Source: Mariniblastus sp.
GTDB lineage: Bacteria > Planctomycetota > Planctomycetia > Pirellulales > Pirellulaceae
Direction: 5' to 3'
Length of the DNA: 64,000 bases
Assembly: GCA_014237975.1 (NCBI GenBank)
Contig: JABACA010000001.1
Location: 31,153 to 95,152, forward strand
Part shown: piece by piece, positions 17,116-26,273 of the stretch
Numbering within the stretch: position 1 is the first letter of the stretch
How the letters are laid out: each line of letters starts with the position of its first letter
Program-made: the position numbers and the translations under genes
Notes under the pieces: generated by a model
Database searches by the model: none
Seen by the model: the letters and a program-made list of their open reading frames with translations, nothing else
What the model was told of the DNA's origin: nothing

Positions 17116-18180
17116 TCAAACTCCCTGTTGGCGTCTTCGACGAATTCGTTCGCTGACTCGGTCAAGCAAATCCCGCTCCTCGGGTGACAGGCTGGTAATT
17201 CCTTGACGATGAAGTTTCTTGAGAACGTCGTCCACTAACCCCTCTTCCTCCTGGGCCAGTTGGAATTCCAACAGCTCGCGCTCTTCCTGCTTTTCAATCA
17301 ACCACTGCGAATAGGTGGCCTGATCGGACTCGGCAAAATCAAATAACGATGAGTCGCTATAGATGGATTCGTAGTCAAGTTCGTCGAAATCATCCCAGTC
17401 TTCATCCATTCTCGACTGTTCCTTTTCATACGAATACCTGGCGGCGAAAATGATTGTGATGCCTGCCATCATCAACAGCACCGATGGCGGGATTACCGCT
17501 CCACTCAACTGCGATTTCAGAAACCAGGCAAGACCGATAAGCGTCAGTCCAACAGCGTGGCCAAAAACCATTAAGGCAGATTCTCGACGGATCGACGGCA
17601 GTTCCGGGTTGACCCACGTGATGACGGCTCGCAAGATCGGCTGCCCGTCAAACGGATAGCAGGGTATCAGGTTGACGATCATGATTTGAAAGTTCACCCA
17701 GGTAATGATCTTGGCCAGGGAGACTGCCCAATCCGTTCCAGCTGCAAGTGTGTTTGGATAAAACGGATTAATCAATTCCGTCAACGATTCAACATTGCTG
17801 GTGCGAAGCAACAATGTCGCGCCCAAAGCAAATATAACACCGTTGGCGAAAGGACCGGACAAGTACACCAGTATTCGGTCGCGAGGGGCAGCGACTATCT
17901 CTAAATCCGAATTGCCTCCCCAGGGTGTCAGCACGATATTGTTGACATGCCCGCCCAGATTGGACAGCGTGAACAGGTGCGCCAACTCATGAAGAATTAC
18001 GCTGAATAAAACGACAAGTGAAGTTGCGAATGCGGTTCCCAGCAGGTCCGATCGTTGACCCAGGTAATACCATTGCACGCAAAAGATTGTGGCAACAAAC
18101 AGGAAAAACAGCATGTGCACCCGGACCGGGATGCCAAACCACCGTCCAACGCTCGAGCTCCAGCAATAGTTGTCGTTCAT
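17116..18180 (-). CDS. M50-family site-2-type metalloprotease
   Basis: A 354-residue intramembrane protease. HELAH (64-68) supplies two zinc ligands and the catalytic Glu, and NLIPCYPFDGQP (170-181) contains the N-x-x-P-x-x-P-x-D-G motif with the third ligand Asp. Four to six membrane segments fill residues 20-240. There is no PDZ or CBS domain; instead a soluble acidic C-terminal tail of about 110 residues with a predicted helix (KQEERELLEFQLAQEEEG) and a basic end. Family members cut membrane-bound anti-sigma factors or signal-peptide remnants. The SpoIVFB-like layout (HExxH in the second membrane segment) fits. No anti-sigma factor or sigma factor gene is adjacent, so the substrate is unknown. 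Confidence 0.9.
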   Translation of the reverse strand: MNDNYCWSSSVGRWFGIPVRVHMLFFLFVATIFCVQWYYLGQRSDLLGTAFATSLVVLFSVILHELAHLFTLSNLGGHVNNIVLTPWGGNSDLEIVAAPRDRILVYLSGPFANGVIFALGATLLLRTSNVESLTELINPFYPNTLAAGTDWAVSLAKIITWVNFQIMIVNLIPCYPFDGQPILRAVITWVNPELPSIRRESALMVFGHAVGLTLIGLAWFLKSQLSGAVIPPSVLLMMAGITIIFAARYSYEKEQSRMDEDWDDFDELDYESIYSDSSLFDFAESDQATYSQWLIEKQEERELLEFQLAQEEEGLVDDVLKKLHRQGITSLSPEERDLLDRVSERIRRRRQQGV

Positions 18181-18434
18181 CCTTAAATCCGCTTGGTTGC
18201 TGTTCGGTATTGAAGAATAACCGCAGTGGCAACACTGCCCGTATTCTGTCGTTTGAGAAATTGACTTCCACCGTTTCTATTATTTTAAAAAGCTTGGAAA
18301 AATCCATCAATCATGCGCATATTGAAAAATTTCCAATCAATAAAACTGATTTGGTGACGGTGTGTTCCGGTAAATGTTAAGAATAGCACGCCGGCCCAAC
18401 TGGCTGTTGTTCGGTTATTACCGAATAGAATCGT

Positions 18435-19472
18435 CTAACGCTGGTACAGCTGGTTCTGAATCTGGTCGGGAGACGAAGGAAATTCGCCCCTTTGATAGTG
18501 CCAATTTCGACTAACGGGTCTCAATTTTGAGTCGATGGGCCATTCCTTGAACGGCGCGCGGCCAAGTAATTTGACCAGCTTGTCGCTGTTCATCGTCACA
18601 TTGCCGGCTCGCGGTGGCAGCGGTCCGGCTTCGAGACGGTAGCACCCCTGTAACAGGTCGGGGTCGTAGCCACCGACCGCATTGACAATCTGAGCGATCT
18701 CATACAGCGACACGTTCCTCGGTCCGCCGGCGTGAAACAGGCCGTCGACATGGCCTGCGATCATCTCTTCAAACACCTCGTTAAGGCATTCAACGTAGGT
18801 CGGTGATCGGACCTCGTCGTAGTACAGGGTCGCCGGCTTGCCTTGGACAAAGCGGGATTGTATCCAATCAATCGCCCCGGCGTGGCCGCTGAAACTACTG
18901 CCCATTGGCAACGATATTCGCAAGATGGCCGACTGGGGCCGACGTTGAACGATCAACTGTTCCGCTTGAACCATCGTTTTTCCATAAACGGTGACTGGAT
19001 CTGTGAGCGCGAATTCATCGTGACCACCCGCACCGGTTCCTGAAAAAACCAAATCAATTGAAACGTGTAACAACCTGATCTCCGACTTGGACAGGGCATC
19101 CAGCAGAGACTGAATCGCAACCACGTTGGCGCGATGCGCCATGGCGGGGTCCAGTTCGCAGTTTTTCAGCGCGCAGCTACCGCCGCAATTCAACACCGAT
19201 TGGATGTTCTTTGATTGAATAAATTGTGCAACGGCACGGGTGTCCTCGAGGTTGACGCCAATGATGCCAGGTCCCGACAGCGGCCAGTTATTGACCGGTC
19301 GCTGACCGTAAACGGAAGGACCATACTTCTGTCGGAAATAGGAAAAGGCATTAAAGCCGGCAACACCGGCGATGCCGGTTACCAATAATGGAAGCCGGCC
19401 GTTTTCTTCCAGCTGGCGGCCGAATCGTTCCAAGTTCGAGAAATACGGTGGTTGCGATACAGACGGTTTCAT
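18435..19472 (-). CDS. RmlD-like NAD(P)-dependent sugar-nucleotide reductase
   Basis: A 345-residue short-chain dehydrogenase of the extended type, closest to dTDP-4-dehydrorhamnose reductase (RmlD) or to S-adenosylmethionine-synthase beta-type relatives. The dinucleotide fold begins with LLVTGIAGVAGFNAF (G-x-x-G-x-x-x, about 29-43). A strand with NCGG and later LLHVSIDLVFSG (the T/S-D-x-V-F-x-G signature) and VYGKTMVQAEQLI with the catalytic Tyr-x-x-x-Lys are all visible. C-terminal pieces (PRNVSLYEIAQIVN) match the substrate-binding part of RmlD. No other rhamnose genes are nearby, so the exact substrate is open. Length is about 50 residues more than E. coli RmlD, partly an N-terminal extension. 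Confidence 0.82.
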   Translation of the reverse strand: MKPSVSQPPYFSNLERFGRQLEENGRLPLLVTGIAGVAGFNAFSYFRQKYGPSVYGQRPVNNWPLSGPGIIGVNLEDTRAVAQFIQSKNIQSVLNCGGSCALKNCELDPAMAHRANVVAIQSLLDALSKSEIRLLHVSIDLVFSGTGAGGHDEFALTDPVTVYGKTMVQAEQLIVQRRPQSAILRISLPMGSSFSGHAGAIDWIQSRFVQGKPATLYYDEVRSPTYVECLNEVFEEMIAGHVDGLFHAGGPRNVSLYEIAQIVNAVGGYDPDLLQGCYRLEAGPLPPRAGNVTMNSDKLVKLLGRAPFKEWPIDSKLRPVSRNWHYQRGEFPSSPDQIQNQLYQR

Positions 19473-19619
19473 TAAAGGCCGTTTGTGTTAAAAGTAATTT
19501 GTTGTGTGAGTCCATAATTATCCTGTCGAACCCGTTTTAGTGAACCCAACAAAGTATGATAGAAAGAACAATTGTGTTAAGGTGAAATTCGGGTTGGTTA
19601 CCTTAGTTCTGGAAGACGA

Positions 19620-20258
19620 TTGATCAAGTTCAAGACAAAAATCTGTGGTGTTACTTCGATAACGGACGCCCAGTCGGCGATGGAATCCGGTGTGGATGCC
19701 ATCGGATTGAATTTTTTTCCATCCAGTCGGCGATTTGTCACGGTTGAGCAGGCAGCCAGGATTACACAACAAGTGGATCCCAACGCCGTGGTTTTCATAG
19801 GTGTGTTTGTCAACCGGCCCATGGAACAAGTGATCGAGATCTCGGCTCGGGTTGGCCTGGATGCGATTCAATTTCATGGAGACGAGACGGTTGAAATGGT
19901 CGATCTCATCCAGCAGCCCGTTATTCGTGCGATTCGCGTTCGCGACCAGGAATCAACCCAATTGGAGATAGAACGTTGGACGGATGCCGGCGCTGCGGCG
20001 ATCCTGTTGGACGCGGATGGGGGTCGAGATTATGGTGGGACGGGCACGATGATTGACTGGCAACAGGCAGGCCAGTTGTCCTGTACCGTTCCTCTCATTT
20101 TGGCCGGTGGATTGACTCCGGACAACGTCTGCCAGGCGATTGCGGCTGTCCGGCCTGATGGCGTTGATGTGGCCAGTGGGGTTGAGTTGGAACCGGGCCG
20201 AAAGGATTTGGATTTAATGCGGGAATTTGTCGCCAACGCACGTCAGGAATTGGGCTAA
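19620..20258 (+). CDS. trpF: Phosphoribosylanthranilate isomerase
   Basis: A 212-residue (beta-alpha)8-barrel enzyme converting N-(5-phosphoribosyl)anthranilate to the ribulose isomer in tryptophan synthesis. KTKICGVTSITDA at the N-terminus carries the catalytic Cys, the LDADGGRDYGGTG loop holds the catalytic Asp and phosphate-binding glycines, and LAGGLTPDNV and GVDVASGVE form the phosphate site at the barrel end. The frame has no ATG at the right place; TTG at 19620 is preceded by GGAAG and gives the family's normal N-terminus. It stands alone, not in a trp operon, as in several other planctomycetes. The normal length and intact motifs indicate an active enzyme. Confidence 0.94.
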   Translation: MIKFKTKICGVTSITDAQSAMESGVDAIGLNFFPSSRRFVTVEQAARITQQVDPNAVVFIGVFVNRPMEQVIEISARVGLDAIQFHGDETVEMVDLIQQPVIRAIRVRDQESTQLEIERWTDAGAAAILLDADGGRDYGGTGTMIDWQQAGQLSCTVPLILAGGLTPDNVCQAIAAVRPDGVDVASGVELEPGRKDLDLMREFVANARQELG

Positions 20259-20280
20259 ATCTACCGTAGTGAATCGACCC

Positions 20281-20296
20281 TGTTTCACGTGATACC
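20281..20296. promoter_or_regulatory. parS-like site 3 (imperfect)
   Basis: TGTTTCACGTGATACC matches the consensus TGTTTCACGTGAAACA at 14 of 16 bases, with the CACGTG core intact. It lies in the trpF-ahcY gap, about 4 kb upstream of parA. Confidence 0.6.
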
Positions 20297-20498
20297 AATA
20301 GGCGGTCCAATCCGCCCTCCCGAAGCCCCTTTCCCGATGGTTTTTGGGGTAAAACAAATCGCAAGACATTGATCTTTTTCAACCCAACAGCTTATGATTG
20401 GATGCTTGGCTGTGAAAAACAGTGTTGAGTTACAGTTAGAGTTAAAAAGAAGCTAATCAAAATTACATATTGCCACCCGTTCTTGAAGGAGATTTAAA

Positions 20499-21824
20499 GT
20501 GGCCAACGTTGAAACTGAGCGATTACCATTTAAAGTCGCAGATATTTCCCTTGCTGACTTTGGACGTCGAGAAATCGTCCTCGCTGAAAATGAGATGCCC
20601 GGTTTAATGGCACTCCGCGAGAAGTATGGTGAATCCAAGCCGTTAAGCGGAGCCCGCATTGCCGGATGTCTGCACATGACGATTCAAACGGCCGTGTTAA
20701 TCGAGACGCTGGTTGAACTCGGCGCAGAGGTAACCTGGTCGAGTTGTAACGTTTTCTCGACCCAGGATCATGCGGCAGCTGCCATGGCAGCCTCTGGTAT
20801 TCCGGTTTACGCCTGGAAGGGGATGACGGAAGAAGAATTTGATTGGTGCATCGAACAGACTCTTTTCTTTCAAGATGGGCAGCCATTGAACCTGATTCTG
20901 GATGATGGTGGTGATTTGACGGCCATGGTTCACAACAAGTTTCCCGAGCTATTGAGCGGGATTAAAGGCTTGTCGGAAGAAACGACGACGGGCGTCCATC
21001 GGCTGTACCAGATGTTCGAGCGCGGTGAACTAAAAATGCCGGCCATCAACGTAAATGACTCTGTTACCAAAAGTAAATTTGACAATCTTTATGGTTGTCG
21101 TGAATCGTTGGCCGATGGCATCAAACGCGCTACGGATGTCATGATCGCGGGCAAGGTCATTGTTGTTGCTGGCTATGGTGATGTGGGCAAAGGTTGTTCC
21201 CATTCAATGCAGCGCTATGGCGGTCGTGTCATTGTCACCGAGATTGATCCCATCAATGCGCTACAGGCGGCGATGGAAGGATTTGAAGTTACCACGATGG
21301 AAGAAGCGGCTTCGCAGGGTAATATTTTTGTGACCACCACGGGTAATAAAGACGTCATTACCGGTGAACATATGACCAAAATGCGTCACGACGCCATTGT
21401 TTGCAATATTGGCCATTTCCAGAACGAGATCGACGTTGCCTGGTTGGAAAAAGAAGTCGCCGAGGGGCGAGTTTCCAAAGAGGAAGTCAAACCCCAGGTG
21501 GATCGCTATACGTTCGCCGATGGTACGTCGATGTTGCTGTTGGCCGAAGGGCGATTGGTCAATTTGGGTTGTGCGACGGGGCACCCTTCGTTTGTGATGT
21601 CCAATTCGTTCACTAATCAGACGTTGGCACAAATTGCCTTGTGGTCGGAAGACGACCAATATGATATCGGGGTTCACTGTTTACCCAAACAGTTGGACGA
21701 AGAAGTGGCCCGACTGCATTTGGACCAACTCGGCGTCCGGTTGACCGAACTGACGCCCGAGCAAGCTGAGTATATCGGTGTGCCGGTGGAAGGTCCCTAC
21801 AAACCGGAACACTACCGATACTAG
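20499..21824 (+). CDS. ahcY: Adenosylhomocysteinase
   Basis: A 441-residue S-adenosylhomocysteine hydrolase, splitting SAH reversibly into adenosine and homocysteine to keep methylation reactions going. The GTG start is set by AAGGAG eight bases upstream. The N-terminal substrate domain includes [22 protein letters not shown] and [16 protein letters not shown]; the NAD domain has [13 protein letters not shown] (about 223-235) and TTTGNKDVI. The C-terminal PEHYRY supplies the family's invariant Lys-Pro-x-x-Tyr-Arg-Tyr end that completes the neighbour's NAD site in the tetramer. It lacks the long bacterial insertion seen in many proteobacterial enzymes. A strong terminator follows at 21854-21884, so the gene forms its own transcription unit. 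Confidence 0.97.
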   Translation: MANVETERLPFKVADISLADFGRREIVLAENEMPGLMALREKYGESKPLSGARIAGCLHMTIQTAVLIETLVELGAEVTWSSCNVFSTQDHAAAAMAASGIPVYAWKGMTEEEFDWCIEQTLFFQDGQPLNLILDDGGDLTAMVHNKFPELLSGIKGLSEETTTGVHRLYQMFERGELKMPAINVNDSVTKSKFDNLYGCRESLADGIKRATDVMIAGKVIVVAGYGDVGKGCSHSMQRYGGRVIVTEIDPINALQAAMEGFEVTTMEEAASQGNIFVTTTGNKDVITGEHMTKMRHDAIVCNIGHFQNEIDVAWLEKEVAEGRVSKEEVKPQVDRYTFADGTSMLLLAEGRLVNLGCATGHPSFVMSNSFTNQTLAQIALWSEDDQYDIGVHCLPKQLDEEVARLHLDQLGVRLTELTPEQAEYIGVPVEGPYKPEHYRY

Positions 21825-21853
21825 ACTAGACTGAAAATCGGGTTTCCATGATG

Positions 21854-21884
21854 AACACCGCACTCCCGAGTGCGGTGTTTTTTT
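21854..21884 (+). terminator. Rho-independent terminator of ahcY
   Basis: AACACCGCACT and AGTGCGGTGTT form a perfect 11-bp stem with a CCCG loop, and the 3' arm runs into seven Ts. This is the clearest terminator in the window and lies 30 bases after the ahcY stop. Confidence 0.93.
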
Positions 21885-22038
21885 GCGCTGCCAATTGAAT
21901 TGCACGACTGGGAGACGCAAAACCGTTTAGAAGCGTTTTGGAGCCGGTTCGGTTTCTCTTGGATCCGTTTTGGCGACGGTCGTTGCGGCTGAAAAACAGA
22001 AACTTGGAGCTGGCATCTTTTTTGCTAGCTGCCTCCCT

Positions 22039-22067
22039 TTGACATTGAGCAATTCCTGCGGGATAGT
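22039..22067 (+). promoter_or_regulatory. Possible sigma-70 promoter of the DUF1015 gene
   Basis: TTGACA (22039-22044), then 17 bases, then GATAGT (22062-22067), about 50 bases before the DUF1015 start. The -35 is perfect and the -10 matches four of six. Confidence 0.5.
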
Positions 22068-22119
22068 GGCAGCGTAGTACTTATTGACGGTAGGACACCG
22101 ATATAACAGGTTTTCCAAG

Positions 22120-23463
22120 ATGGCAAATATACAGGCGCTTCCCGGTTTGCGATACGATTTGGGTAAGATCGGCGCGTTGAGTGACGTGGTCGCCCCACCC
22201 TACGATGTGATCAACAGTGAATTTCAAGATCAGCTGTACGAATTGCACCCTAACAATGTCATTCGTTTGATCCTCAATCGGGGCGATGCTCTAACGGGTG
22301 ACGAGACGATTTACACGGCCGCGGCCAAAGAACTGAAACAGTGGAGGCGCGACAAGATTCTGAAAGAGGACTACCCGTCCGCCGTTTATGTGTATCACCA
22401 GACCTTCATGAATGAGGGCGAGACAATCACCCGTCGAGGGTTCATGTCTCGCGTTTTAATAGAGCCTTTTGGTGAGGGGAAAATTTATCCTCACGAGGAA
22501 ACCCATTCAAAAGCCAAGGAAGACCGTTTTCGCCTGATGACCGCTTGCCAGGCCAATCTGAGCCCCATCTTTGGTATCTATCCGGACGAATCCAATCAAG
22601 CACAGGAGATTCTGGAGGCCGCTATTGACGATACGACGCCGCTTCAGGCGCGGGATCATCTGGGCGTCGAACATAAGGTTTGGCTGGTGACGGATCCAGC
22701 AGCCATTGCCAAGGCCGCCCAGGTGATGGGCGAACAACCGGTCTATATCGCAGATGGCCACCACCGATACGAAACGGCCTGTAATATTCAAAAGGCGAAA
22801 GCCGATGCGGGCCAATTGGAACCGAATGACCCGGCCAATTACGTCCTGATGATGAATGTCAGTATGTTTGACCCGGGAATGATCGTGTTGCCTACCCATC
22901 GACTGTTCCGCGGTCTTCCACCGATCGAATCGAATGAACTAATCCAACGTCTGTCCATTGGTTTCGACTGTTCCGTAGTAGGGCAAGGAGTGGAACTGGC
23001 CGAACAGGTATGGCAGGACATTGAACTCGAGGATCTGCAATCGACTCTGGGGTTTTATTGCCAATCCGATGATACCTGGGTGATGGCCCGGATGAACCCG
23101 CAGGGGCGCCAGTTGATGAATGAATTGGCACCGAACCAGTCCGAGGAATGGCGATCGTTGGGTGTGGCGATCCTGCACAATCTGATCATGGACAAGGTGT
23201 TGGATAAACCCGATTTGCCCTCGCCCCTGTATGCTCATTCGACGAGTGAAGTAGTAGAGAACCTCAACAGTGGTGACGCGGCAGGTCGCGATGCAACCGG
23301 GCAACAAGGCTCGGGAAAACCGTTCGAATTGTGTTGCCTGGTCATGCCAGCCAGCCTAGAGCATGTCAAAGCGATCTCCGAGGCGGGCGAACGAATGCCA
23401 GCCAAGAGCACTTATTTTTATCCTAAAATGTTGAGTGGATTGGTGATTAACCCGATCGGATAG
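22120..23463 (+). CDS. DUF1015-family protein
   Basis: A 447-residue cytoplasmic protein started at ATG 22120 (MANIQALPGLRYD); an upstream ATG at 22084 would add 12 residues not usual for the family. The N-terminal ALPGLRYDLGKIG...VVAPPYDVI, the central ETHSKAKEDRFRLMTACQANLSPIFGIY and IADGHHRYETA are the conserved blocks of DUF1015 (PF06245). The clustered histidine and acidic residues in GHHRYET suggest a phosphate or metal site, and members are often annotated as HTH-like or SpoIID-linked without proof. The family is widespread in bacteria and often sits with serine or phosphoserine genes. Here its neighbours are ahcY and parAB. The biochemical role is not known to me. Confidence 0.9.
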   Translation: MANIQALPGLRYDLGKIGALSDVVAPPYDVINSEFQDQLYELHPNNVIRLILNRGDALTGDETIYTAAAKELKQWRRDKILKEDYPSAVYVYHQTFMNEGETITRRGFMSRVLIEPFGEGKIYPHEETHSKAKEDRFRLMTACQANLSPIFGIYPDESNQAQEILEAAIDDTTPLQARDHLGVEHKVWLVTDPAAIAKAAQVMGEQPVYIADGHHRYETACNIQKAKADAGQLEPNDPANYVLMMNVSMFDPGMIVLPTHRLFRGLPPIESNELIQRLSIGFDCSVVGQGVELAEQVWQDIELEDLQSTLGFYCQSDDTWVMARMNPQGRQLMNELAPNQSEEWRSLGVAILHNLIMDKVLDKPDLPSPLYAHSTSEVVENLNSGDAAGRDATGQQGSGKPFELCCLVMPASLEHVKAISEAGERMPAKSTYFYPKMLSGLVINPIG

Positions 23464-23523
23464 ACCTGTCACGATTGGGTTGTGTTGCGCTTCATGGACG
23501 GCCGGGGCTGTCTGTTATCAATG

Positions 23524-23539
23524 GGTTTCACGTGAAACA
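23524..23539. promoter_or_regulatory. parS site 1
   Basis: GGTTTCACGTGAAACA matches the consensus TGTTTCACGTGAAACA at 15 of 16 bases, including the full palindromic core GTTTCACGTGAAAC. ParB would load here. It lies about 0.8 kb before parA. Confidence 0.88.
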
Positions 23540-23688
23540 AAAACCATCCTGACGGTATTTGGCCGGGTGTGTTCCAGCGACACCTTTTGATGGTTGCCAG
23601 GAACGACAGGCTGGGGACATTTCCACCGCTCGAATCTGCAAAACCACCAGTTGCCGTTTGGCTATAATGCGAGAGCAAAAATGGTGCT

Positions 23689-23704
23689 CGTTTCACGTGG
23701 AACA
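23689..23704. promoter_or_regulatory. parS-like site 2
   Basis: CGTTTCACGTGGAACA matches the parS consensus at 14 of 16 bases with the central CACGTG kept. It is 165 bases from site 1. Confidence 0.7.
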
Positions 23705-23917
23705 GGCACGCTGAAACTTGCAGACCAGCTTGGCGACACCCTCATTCGATGGAACCAGACCGGCAACTCGTCGGATGACGCTTTGGTGCCGAATTAATTT
23801 CAGCCGGTTGTTGATTTCATTCGCTTTCGCCGCTCGATCGATGGGGATTTGGAGGGGGTGTCATTCCTGTTTTTCCACAGGACGTATCTTTCGGTTTTGG
23901 CGCAAGTCAAATGGGCC

Positions 23918-23935
23918 ACCGGTCGACCGACCGGT
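23918..23935. repeat. Perfect 8-bp inverted repeat
   Basis: ACCGGTCG-AC-CGACCGGT. The two-base spacer is too short for a stable hairpin but suits a dimeric DNA-binding protein. It lies between the parS-like sites and parA. Confidence 0.5.
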
Positions 23936-24353
23936 AGTTGCTGTGAATGTCGTTGCCCCTTGAACGCCATCCCGGGGGCATCCCTCATCGCACCGTGAAA
24001 AGCGGATGGTTTTGGGCAGGGCCTCCCTTTAACACCAAGACCAAAAAAATGACTAACGGGCTGTCAAAAAAGGGGAAACGGCCATAAAAAAAATTGGGGG
24101 GGGCGGGTCGCGGTGGAATTGCTATCATTTGCGTCATTGCGGGGTCACCACGTGTTATTTGTCGATTTTTAACGAGTCAAAACGTACTGTCCGATCGTCT
24201 CAAGGGCTCCGTTGACTGAGAGCAACCCTCCTTGGGCTGGCAGCAAGCCACGGATTGGCATTTTATGGGGGAACCAGAACTGCTAATTAATTGTTTGAAC
24301 CGCCGTCGTTAGGCCAGTTTTCGCAATAATCCTATCGAACCTTTCCGCAGAAA

Positions 24354-25100
24354 ATGTCCCGCACTCTATGTATTGCAAATCAAAAGGGCGGCGTCGGTAA
24401 AACGACGACGGCGATCAATTTAGCGAGCGGATTGGCGATGTCCGGGAGTCAGATTCTTTTGATTGATTTGGACCCACAATGTAACGCGACGAGTGGGATT
24501 GGATGTAAGCCCGTGGGCAGACACCCGCTGTTGGAGCAGGTTCCGATCCGTCAAAACGCGGTCGATACGAATTGTGAAGGCCTGCAATTGCTGCCTGGAA
24601 GCAGGTCTTTTAAGGACGTTGACCTGCTAGCACGCGATGTTGGGTCCGTTTGTGAGCGGGTCGTGAGCCAATTGGAGTCCGGAACCGGTTTGTACGATTT
24701 TGTGGTGATGGATTGCCCTCCATCGCTGGGAGCACTGACCCAAACCGCTTTGGCCTGTTCCGATGAGGTTTTGATGCCGATTCAATGCGAGTATTTTGCA
24801 ATGGAGGGCCTCACTCAGATGATTGAATTGGTACGCGAAGTGATACGAACCAAAAATAACGCACTCGAGTTTGGCGGCATCCTGTTGACGATGTACGACG
24901 CCGAATTGGAATTGACAGTGGAAGTAGATCAGCAAGTACGGGATTTTTTTGGGGAAATCGTGTTTGATACGGTCATCCCGCGGGACGTGAATATCAGCGA
25001 AGCCCCGAGTCATGGTCAAAATATCATGGACTATTCGCCCAGATCCAGGGGCTGTCGATCTTACATTGAATTATGCATGGAGGTGTTGGAACGTGACTAG
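24354..25100 (+). CDS. parA: Chromosome-partition ATPase ParA (Soj)
   Basis: A 248-residue ParA/MinD-type P-loop ATPase. The deviant Walker A motif KGGVGKTT (residues 11-18) includes the signature lysine at its start, ILLIDLDPQCNATSG is the A'/switch I region, and FVVMDCPPSLG the Walker B strand. Length matches chromosomal (Soj-like, type Ib) ParA with no N-terminal helix-turn-helix extension. It dimerises with ATP on nucleoid DNA and moves ParB-parS complexes. The parB GTG start overlaps its last codons, so both are translated together. The ATG at 24354 has no clear purine-rich ribosome site apart from GCAGAAA. The parS sites lie just upstream. Confidence 0.96.
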   Translation: MSRTLCIANQKGGVGKTTTAINLASGLAMSGSQILLIDLDPQCNATSGIGCKPVGRHPLLEQVPIRQNAVDTNCEGLQLLPGSRSFKDVDLLARDVGSVCERVVSQLESGTGLYDFVVMDCPPSLGALTQTALACSDEVLMPIQCEYFAMEGLTQMIELVREVIRTKNNALEFGGILLTMYDAELELTVEVDQQVRDFFGEIVFDTVIPRDVNISEAPSHGQNIMDYSPRSRGCRSYIELCMEVLERD

Positions 25101-26058
25101 GAAAAAGAGACTAGGCAGAGGCTTGGAGGCATTGTTGAGCGCTGGCAACTCGATTACGTCGTCGCCTGAACCGATGGTAACCATCCAAACCGAAGTGGCG
25201 ACCGACCCCGAGATGAAGCAGGCAGAAGCTGCGGAAACCAGCGATATAGTGCATCTAAACGTTTTCGAAATTGAAGATAATCCTTTTCAACCCAGGCGGG
25301 AATTTAGTGAATCAGAAATTGCATCGCTTTCGGAAAGTTTAAAAGAACACGATATTCTGCAGCCAATCTTAGTGAGAATTGTAAACAACCGTTATCAACT
25401 CATATCCGGTGAACGGCGATTAAGAGCGGCCGTTCAAGCAGGTTGGAAAACGATTCCCGCCAGGATTCGTGTGGCGAATGATCGGTTGGTTTCCGAATTG
25501 GCGATCGTGGAGAATCTGCAACGAAAGGACCTTAACCCGATTGAAAAGGCACTTTCGTTTCGGCGGTATATTGATGAACACGCATGTACGCAGGAAGAAC
25601 TGGCGGGCCGATTGAAAATTGACCGCTCAACCCTGGCCAATCTGATTCGTCTGTTGGAGCTTCCAAGAGAAGTTCAGAAGGCATTGAGCGAGTCGAAATT
25701 GTCCGCCGGTCACGCTCGTGCGCTGCTGCCGTTAGGAGAAGAACATCAACAAATTCAGTTCTGTGACAGGATTCAAACCGAACGTTTAAGCGTTCGTGAT
25801 ACAGAGCGAATGGTCGCAGAACGGATCGAATCCGAGGATGCTCCGGAGCATCACAACGGACGAGTTCGTCGCCCCCGTAGTCACCAGATGGATACGATGG
25901 AACAAGCTCTCAAGTTGGCCTTGGGGACAAAAGTTAAAATCAAAGCGGGCAAACGGGGCAAAGGCTCCATCGTCATTGATTTTGCTAATGGGCAGGAATT
26001 TGAACGACTCAACGATCTGTTGACGGGCCGGACCGCACAAGGTAAACGGGCAGCTTAG
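25093..26058 (+). CDS. parB: Chromosome-partition protein ParB
   Basis: A 321-residue ParB/Spo0J protein. The GTG at 25093 gives VTRKKRLGRGLEALL, the N-terminal K-x-x-L-G-x-G-L-x-A-L motif that stimulates ParA. The ParB/sulfiredoxin (CTPase) domain is about 55-150 with LNVFEIEDNPFQPRREF and the GERRLRAAVQAGW box, followed by a helix-turn-helix domain (EELAGRLKIDRSTLANLIRLL, about 180-205) that reads parS, and a C-terminal dimerisation region ending KGKGSIVIDFANGQEFERL. An in-frame upstream ATG at 25012 lies wholly inside parA and is not the start. The start overlaps the parA stop by eight bases. Normal length and complete domains. Confidence 0.96.
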   Translation: MTRKKRLGRGLEALLSAGNSITSSPEPMVTIQTEVATDPEMKQAEAAETSDIVHLNVFEIEDNPFQPRREFSESEIASLSESLKEHDILQPILVRIVNNRYQLISGERRLRAAVQAGWKTIPARIRVANDRLVSELAIVENLQRKDLNPIEKALSFRRYIDEHACTQEELAGRLKIDRSTLANLIRLLELPREVQKALSESKLSAGHARALLPLGEEHQQIQFCDRIQTERLSVRDTERMVAERIESEDAPEHHNGRVRRPRSHQMDTMEQALKLALGTKVKIKAGKRGKGSIVIDFANGQEFERLNDLLTGRTAQGKRAA

Positions 26059-26273
26059 GGCTGGCAATCGAGTTCGGCGGAGAAGTTGGGTAGCTGGAAA
26101 GCCCCCAAAAACGTGGGGCAAACCGGCCGGAAAAGGTTTTGGTTTCACGGGAAGCCCAATTGCACATAAAAGGAGGTTTCGGTAGCATGGCGTACCCGAG
26201 CGAGTGGCATATTGCCTGCTTTTTCGATATGTCGTGAGTTGTTAACAGCTGATTTCAATTCACAAGGACGATC

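Larger units (their letters stand above)
23464..24353. other. Long intergenic region upstream of parA
   Basis: About 890 bases with no credible gene on either strand. It holds two parS-like sites (23524-23539 and 23689-23704), a perfect 18-base inverted repeat (23918-23935), one near-match to a DnaA box (TTTTCCACA, 23871-23879), and homopolymer runs of eight A and eight G (24086-24103). A partition centromere region fits these contents; an origin function is not supported by a single DnaA-box-like match. Confidence 0.6.

Noticed and set aside
20297..20498. SAH riboswitch before ahcY
   Set aside because: I looked for the conserved SAH-binding core with pseudoknot and did not see it; only a weak GGCGG/CCGCC stem is present.
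23871..23879. DnaA box suggesting oriC
   Set aside because: A single 8-of-9 match (TTTTCCACA) with no cluster and no dnaA, dnaN or gidA genes nearby; chance is enough to explain it.
26141..26156. Fourth parS-like site downstream of parB
   Set aside because: GGTTTCACGGGAAGCC has only 12 of 16 matches and the CACGTG core is broken, so ParB binding is unlikely.
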